From NCBI GenBank assembly GCA_038248655.1, contig JBBRXG010000119.1:1-9240 (forward strand): a stretch of DNA of 9,240 bases. The letters are read 5' to 3'. The DNA is from DATBLE01 sp038248655 (lineage in GTDB: Bacteria; Actinomycetota; Thermoleophilia; Gaiellales; Gaiellaceae). The notes beneath the pieces are model-generated. The model was not told the origin of the DNA. It was given only the letters and a program-made list of their open reading frames with translations, and searched no databases. The translations under genes and the position numbers were made by a program. This document shows, one piece after another, positions 6,279 to 9,240 of this stretch; position 1 is the first letter of the stretch; each line of letters begins with the position of its first letter.

Positions 6279-6968
6279 GTGCCTCGTCGGCGCCCGTACC
6301 GGGCGATCACCAGCATCGATCCGGGCGAGCTCGCCGCGTTTCAGGCGGGCATCCGCCGCCGCTACTCGGACGAGGAGATCCTGGGCGCACTTCGTGCCTC
6401 GGCCCGGCGTCTCGGGCGTTCGCCGACGATGAAGGAGTTCGCCGACGACCCGCAGACGCCCATGCACCCGCAGACGGTGATCGAGCACTTCGGCAGCTGG
6501 AACCAGGCGAAGCGGGGGGCCGGCCTCGTTCCGCGACGGCTCGCCACCCGCGACGAGCTGATCGGCCTGCTCCGGGAGCTGGGGGAGAAGGTCGGCCGCG
6601 TGCCGACCGCGAAGGACGTCGACGCGCACCGCAGCTGGATGCCGTCGAAGTCGCTCTACTGGCACACGTTCGGGTCGCTGACGAACGCCCTCCGGGAGGC
6701 GGGGTTCGACGTGCCTGTGGGCGAGGAGCGGCTGGAGCGCGCGATCGAGCAGGGTGCGACGCTGGCCAGGACGCTCGGCCGGCTACCGAAGTTCAACGAC
6801 TGGGCCGAGGCGAGGCGACGCGACGCGGGACTGCTGACCGAGTGGCAGGTGTACCGGATGTTCGACGCCCGCAAGGGAGCGTGGTCGACCTTCCAGTATC
6901 TCGTGCGGGCGCGCCTTCGCGAGCGTGGGGTGTCCGTCGACCCGGACGGCCGGCTGACCCCGGTCTAG
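6279..6968 (+). CDS. Protein of three homing-endonuclease-associated repeats, no nuclease domain; putative DNA-binding protein
   Basis: This 229-residue soluble, basic protein has three units. Repeat 1 (about 31-83) has LGRSPTMKEF and FGSWNQAKRGAGL. Repeat 2 (about 91-143) has VGRVPTAKDV and FGSLTNALREAGF. Repeat 3 (about 149-219) is more divergent, with LGRLPKFNDW and a final RMFDARKGAWSTF segment. The plan of an amphipathic helix, a GRxPT turn, and FGSW-x2-A-x3-AG matches the HNH_repeat family (PF18780, by memory), a DNA-contacting module usually found beside HNH nuclease domains. No HNH motif is present here. I infer a DNA-binding, possibly regulatory protein. The frame is open back to 6198, but that part would encode the promoter, and the GTG at 6279 just follows the -10. 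It converges on the amidotransferase gene with a shared palindrome. Confidence 0.72.
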   Translation: MPRRRPYRAITSIDPGELAAFQAGIRRRYSDEEILGALRASARRLGRSPTMKEFADDPQTPMHPQTVIEHFGSWNQAKRGAGLVPRRLATRDELIGLLRELGEKVGRVPTAKDVDAHRSWMPSKSLYWHTFGSLTNALREAGFDVPVGEERLERAIEQGATLARTLGRLPKFNDWAEARRRDAGLLTEWQVYRMFDARKGAWSTFQYLVRARLRERGVSVDPDGRLTPV

Positions 6969-7000
6969 ACGATTGGTCGATGTATCGATCAATCGTCTAG
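6965..7000. terminator. 36-base palindrome, shared bidirectional terminator
   Basis: Arms CTAGACGATTG (6965-6975) and CAATCGTCTAG (6990-7000) enclose TCGAT (6977-6981) and ATCGA (6984-6988). Only the G/T opposition at 6976/6989 and the central GT break the symmetry, and the first would be a G-U pair in RNA. The palindrome contains both stop codons: TAG 6966-6968 of the rightward gene and the TAG of the leftward gene at 6999-6997. It can form the same hairpin from either strand. No T-tract follows on either side. Confidence 0.7.
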
Positions 7001-7794
7001 GCGGCGACGCTGCCGAACATGACCGCGAGCCGCTGGAGGCAGAACGCCCCCTCCTGCGGGGCCCGCACCGCCGGCAGCGGATCGGCCTCGTACGTCGGAT
7101 CCGGGGTGAATCGCTCGCGCCGGACCGCTCGGCCGCCGTCGACGGCGAGAAGCGTGCCCTCGGGAAGCTCGTGCTTGCGCAGTCGGAGCCCCGTGTACCA
7201 CTCGGCGATCTCGAGCGCCCGCTCGGTCGACGCGAACAGGAGCTCGCGTCGCGCCGTCCCGACCCAGAGCGGCCGCCCCGTGCCGCGGGCGAGGAAGAGG
7301 AGCTTCGCCTGGCGCTCGTCGAGCCAGGCGGCGGCGAGCGAGCCGCGGAAGTCGTCGAACCGGCGGGCGCTCGAGCGGGTTGCCTCGGCGACGGCGAAGA
7401 TCACCTCGGAGTCGACGGTCATGGCGGGCTCGGCGCGCTGGAATCCGTAGCCAGCCATCAACTCCTCGTCGTTCAGGATCGTCCCGTTGTGGACGCCGAC
7501 GACGGTGCCGTGCCGAACCGGATGATTGTTGGCGGCGATGCGCGGATGACCCTTCGTGTAGTCCCGAACGTGCAGGAGCACCTGCCGGGCGTCGGCCGGG
7601 ATGTGCATCGTCTCCAGCACCGCGCTTGCACCGCTCCGCTGCTTGCTGATGGCGACGGCGCCACCGGCGGAGCGATGGGCATAACCGACGGCGTCCGCTC
7701 CGCGTTCAGCGATCGCCGCAAGCAGGGCCTGAGCCACACGCGTCCGGTCGACGCTGCTCGACGGGCTGAGGCTGTATCCGGAGATTCCGCACAT
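6997..7794 (-). CDS. Stand-alone class II glutamine amidotransferase
   Basis: This 265-residue Ntn-hydrolase protein starts MCGISGY, so removal of Met exposes Cys2 as the nucleophile. Other class II landmarks are Arg77 in the VRDYTKGHP segment (76-84), NNHPV (89-93), the oxyanion-hole Asn103-Gly104 in VGVHNGTILND (99-109), and Asp128 in TVDSEVI (126-132), which binds the glutamine amino group in relatives such as GlmS and PurF. The domain fills almost the whole protein. No synthase, isomerase or phosphoribosyltransferase domain follows, and no such gene adjoins it. It therefore either works with a distant partner or has another amide or N-terminal hydrolase activity; substrate is unknown. The ATG at 7794 is fixed by the need for Cys2 and by an AAGG ribosome binding site 6 bases upstream. 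It diverges from the sigma factor gene. Confidence 0.85.
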   Translation of the reverse strand: MCGISGYSLSPSSSVDRTRVAQALLAAIAERGADAVGYAHRSAGGAVAISKQRSGASAVLETMHIPADARQVLLHVRDYTKGHPRIAANNHPVRHGTVVGVHNGTILNDEELMAGYGFQRAEPAMTVDSEVIFAVAEATRSSARRFDDFRGSLAAAWLDERQAKLLFLARGTGRPLWVGTARRELLFASTERALEIAEWYTGLRLRKHELPEGTLLAVDGGRAVRRERFTPDPTYEADPLPAVRAPQEGAFCLQRLAVMFGSVAA

Positions 7795-7955
7795 ATGGTG
7801 CCTTGTGGAGATCGTAGATCCAGGACCGGAGGACCCCGGTGACGTCCCCGGACACTTGGACGACCGATTCGGGAGGGCGGTTGGCCCAACGACTCCCGCG
7901 TCCCTCGAACGAGGGAGGACAGTGTCCCGGCCGGGGTGCCGATATCAGCTCCAGG
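7795..7955. other. Divergent intergenic region with two hairpins upstream of the sigma gene
   Basis: Two dyads lie in the sigma gene direction: CGGGAG (7870-7875) with CTCCCG (7893-7898), enclosing GTTGG/CCAAC, and TCCCTC (7901-7906) with GAGGGA (7911-7916) around a GAAC loop. Further down, AGGACA (7916-7921) and GATATC (7941-7946) could be a -35/-10 pair with a long 19-base spacer, placing the start a few bases before the ATG at 7956. A GGAGGA at 7828-7833 precedes an alternative in-frame GTG at 7839. If that GTG were used, most of this stretch would be coding. Confidence 0.35.
7801..7804 (-). promoter_or_regulatory. Ribosome binding site of the class II amidotransferase gene
   Basis: AAGG on the minus strand lies 6 bases upstream of the ATG at 7794. 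A TACGAT hexamer (7816-7811, minus) could be the -10, which would start the mRNA almost at this site. That promoter assignment is weak because no -35 is visible. Confidence 0.45.
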
Positions 7956-8903
7956 ATGGACTACCAGCCCGAGGACCCTGCGATCGAAGAGGACCTGCCC
8001 AGGCTGGAGCTCGTACCGGCGCTGGACGAGCCTGATGCGGTTGCAGAGGATCGTGTCGACGCTCTGGACGCTCCCGCTGCGACGCAGGATCCGCTCAAGC
8101 TGTACGTCCGCCAGATCGGCGACGGGCGGCTGCTGACGGCCGCGGAGGAGCGAGCGCTGGCGCAGCGCAAGGACGAGGGTGACGAGGAGGCGAAGAGACG
8201 CCTGATCGAGGGCAATCTCCGGCTCGTGATGTCGATCACCCGGAACTACACGAAGGCCGGCGTTCCGCTCCTCGATCTGATCCAGGAGGGCAATCTCGGC
8301 CTGATCCGCGCCGTCGAGAAGTTCGACTGGCGGATGGGGTACAAGCTGTCGACCTACGCGACCTGGTGGATCCGGCAGGCGGTCACCCGTGCGCTTGCCG
8401 ACCAGGGCAGGACGATCCGGCTCCCGGTCCACGTGGCCGACCAGGTGCGGCGCGTGATGCGGTCGCGCCGAGTCCTCTCCCAGAAGCTGAACCGAGAGCC
8501 CAGGCTCGGCGAGATCGCGGCGGAGAGCGGATTCACGGAGCAGAAGGTTCGCGACCTGCTCGAGCTGATCGAGGATCCGATCAGCCTCGACACACCGGTC
8601 GGAGACGGGGAGAGCACCTACTCGGCGCTGATCGAGGACGAGAACGCCGAGCTTCCCGAGGAGACGACCGCGGAGGGAATGCGGGCGAGAGAGCTGGCCG
8701 GGGCGCTGGAGGCCCTGGATCCGCGCATGCGCCTCGTGATCTCGCGCCGGTACGGGCTCGACGGCCAGACGCCGCAGACGCTCCAGCAGGTGGGCTCCGA
8801 GCTCGGTATCACCCGCGAGCGCGTGCGCCAGCTCGAGTCGCGGGCGCTCCGAGAGCTCCGCTCACACGCGCCCGAGCTCTACCTGTACCTCCGCACAGCG
8901 TAG
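7956..8903 (+). CDS. RNA polymerase sigma factor, RpoD/SigA family (group 1 or 2)
   Basis: This 315-residue sigma-70 factor directs RNA polymerase to promoters. After a short acidic N-terminus (1-43) come region 1.2 (DPLKLYVRQIG, 45-55), region 2 with NLRLVMSITRNY (87-98), DLIQEGNLGLIRAVEKFDW (107-125) and STYATWWIRQAVTRALADQ (132-150), region 3 (about 160-230), and region 4.2 with TLQQVGSELGITRERVRQLE (275-294) as the -35-binding helix-turn-helix. Sequence quality is that of a housekeeping-type factor, but it lacks a long region 1.1 like those of many SigA proteins. It may be the primary factor or a SigB-like relative, so no symbol is assigned. The ATG is chosen because the acidic, conserved-looking part begins there. 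The in-frame GTG at 7839 has a better ribosome binding site and would add 39 unconserved-looking residues with poorer codon bias. Confidence 0.9.
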   Translation: MDYQPEDPAIEEDLPRLELVPALDEPDAVAEDRVDALDAPAATQDPLKLYVRQIGDGRLLTAAEERALAQRKDEGDEEAKRRLIEGNLRLVMSITRNYTKAGVPLLDLIQEGNLGLIRAVEKFDWRMGYKLSTYATWWIRQAVTRALADQGRTIRLPVHVADQVRRVMRSRRVLSQKLNREPRLGEIAAESGFTEQKVRDLLELIEDPISLDTPVGDGESTYSALIEDENAELPEETTAEGMRARELAGALEALDPRMRLVISRRYGLDGQTPQTLQQVGSELGITRERVRQLESRALRELRSHAPELYLYLRTA

Positions 8904-8914
8904 GACGCTCGCTT

Positions 8915-8943
8915 CACGGGGGAAACAGCCGGTTTCCCCCGTG
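8915..8943 (+). terminator. Perfect 12-bp hairpin after the sigma factor gene
   Basis: CACGGGGGAAAC (8915-8926) and GTTTCCCCCGTG (8932-8943) enclose the loop AGCCG. It begins 11 bases after the TAG at 8901-8903. There is no T-tract, but stem length and position make it a good terminator. Confidence 0.8.
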
Positions 8944-8985
8944 CGCCCCCTTCCCCGACCCTTTCGCACCTCAGCAGCGGTTACG

Positions 8986-9012
8986 GCCGCGCCCGCACAG
9001 GTCGGGCGCGGC
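8986..9012. repeat. Second hairpin, 10-bp perfect stem
   Basis: GCCGCGCCCG (8986-8995) and CGGGCGCGGC (9003-9012) enclose the 7-base loop CACAGGT. It lies 43 bases beyond the sigma gene terminator with no gene between. It may be a back-up terminator or part of a structured RNA. Confidence 0.5.
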
Positions 9013-9024
9013 ATCCAGCGGCGC

Positions 9025-9114
9025 GAGGGGTGCGAGCGATTAGGGAAGGGGGCTCATGGGGCGCCCTCGGCGCCCCACGGGGGGGCTCTGCTTGCTTTGC
9101 ACGCTCGCCCTCTC
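9025..9114. other. Hairpin-rich non-coding segment with long-range pairing
   Basis: A perfect 9-bp stem with a 3-base loop, TGGGGCGCC (9057-9065) and GGCGCCCCA (9069-9077), sits inside a possible long-range stem that joins 9025-9038 (ending GCGAGCG) to 9102-9114 (starting CGCTCG). The outer stem needs one bulged T and one G-U pair. With the two hairpins to the left, this makes 8904-9183 a 280-base region without a convincing gene. It could be a leader, a small RNA or stacked terminators; no known RNA family was recognised. Confidence 0.3.
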
Positions 9115-9183
9115 TGCCAAGCTCGTGTGAGACGGTCTGGATGACGTAATCAAGGAGCTTGAGGGCGAGATCGGAGTGGTGTT

Positions 9184-9240
9184 GTGATCTTGGAGAAGGA
9201 CGTGGATGTGGCTGCCGGCCGCTTCGTGGAGCGAGCCGTA
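9184..9240 (+). CDS. Possible start of an unrecognised gene cut by the window edge
   Basis: From the GTG at 9184 a frame stays open to the edge for 19 codons, most ending in G or C, reading roughly MILEKDVDVAAGRFVERAV. A GGAG (9173-9176) lies 7 bases before the GTG, a normal spacing. The GTG also overlaps the stop of a short upstream frame as GTGA. The fragment is too short to assign. The opposite strand is open over the same bases and also reads like protein, so even the strand is uncertain. Confidence 0.25.
   Translation, partial: MILEKDVDVAAGRFVERAV

Noticed and set aside
5742..6665. Long minus-strand open frame crossing the GGDEF/repeat-gene junction
   Set aside because: It runs antisense to two supported genes and through the AT-rich promoter, with no recognisable domain.
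7473..8432. Minus-strand open frame across the amidotransferase and sigma genes
   Set aside because: It overlaps two confident genes and contains no recognisable domain; this is the usual antisense openness of GC-rich DNA.
9081..9183. SRP (4.5S) RNA, because GGGGGCTCTG resembles the start of the E. coli 4.5S RNA
   Set aside because: The conserved apical loop sequences (AGGTCAGG and GGAAG followed by AGCA) are absent downstream.

Overview
The window is very GC-rich with strongly GC-biased third codon positions, many GTG starts and repeated 4-base GTGA gene overlaps. It carries a MurT/GatD pair, which amidates peptidoglycan precursors in Gram-positive-type walls, and an actinobacterial-looking sigma-70 factor. 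I infer a high-GC actinobacterium, possibly of the Thermoleophilia/Gaiellales type. The class-level guess rests on remembered resemblance of the first partial protein and the sigma factor, not on a search.

Layout. (1) The C-terminal end of an unrecognised, probably beta-rich protein (1-211) is followed by a strong hairpin (221-253). (2) A rightward operon hflX-dut-nudix (286-2482) follows, its genes joined by GTGA overlaps and its first gene apparently read from a leaderless mRNA. (3) A convergent leftward operon murT-gatD (4611 down to 2498) is also GTGA-coupled and apparently leaderless. A possible shared hairpin lies at its meeting point with the nudix gene. (4) A membrane-anchored GGDEF protein (4774-6222) comes next. 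(5) A small protein made of repeats seen in homing endonucleases but without a nuclease domain (6279-6968) has its own promoter overlapped by an operator-like dyad. (6) A leftward stand-alone class II glutamine amidotransferase (7794 down to 6997) converges on it. The two genes share a 36-base palindrome that holds both stop codons. (7) A divergent rightward RpoD-type sigma factor (7956-8903) is followed by a perfect 12-bp hairpin. (8) A 280-base non-coding, hairpin-rich stretch (8904-9183) leads into an uncertain partial frame at the right edge.

How the genes work together. HflX (ribosome rescue/splitting GTPase), dUTPase and the Nudix hydrolase form a plausible stress and nucleotide-pool-cleaning unit. 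MurT and GatD form one enzyme complex that converts D-glutamate in lipid II to D-isoglutamine. The right half is mostly regulatory: c-di-GMP synthesis, a putative DNA-binding repeat protein and a sigma factor. The class II amidotransferase has no visible partner synthase.

Most of the window is conserved housekeeping. I see no transposase, CRISPR array, phage gene, tRNA or rRNA. The least-explained parts are the nuclease-less repeat protein with its operator-like dyad, the orphan amidotransferase, and the hairpin-rich 3' end.
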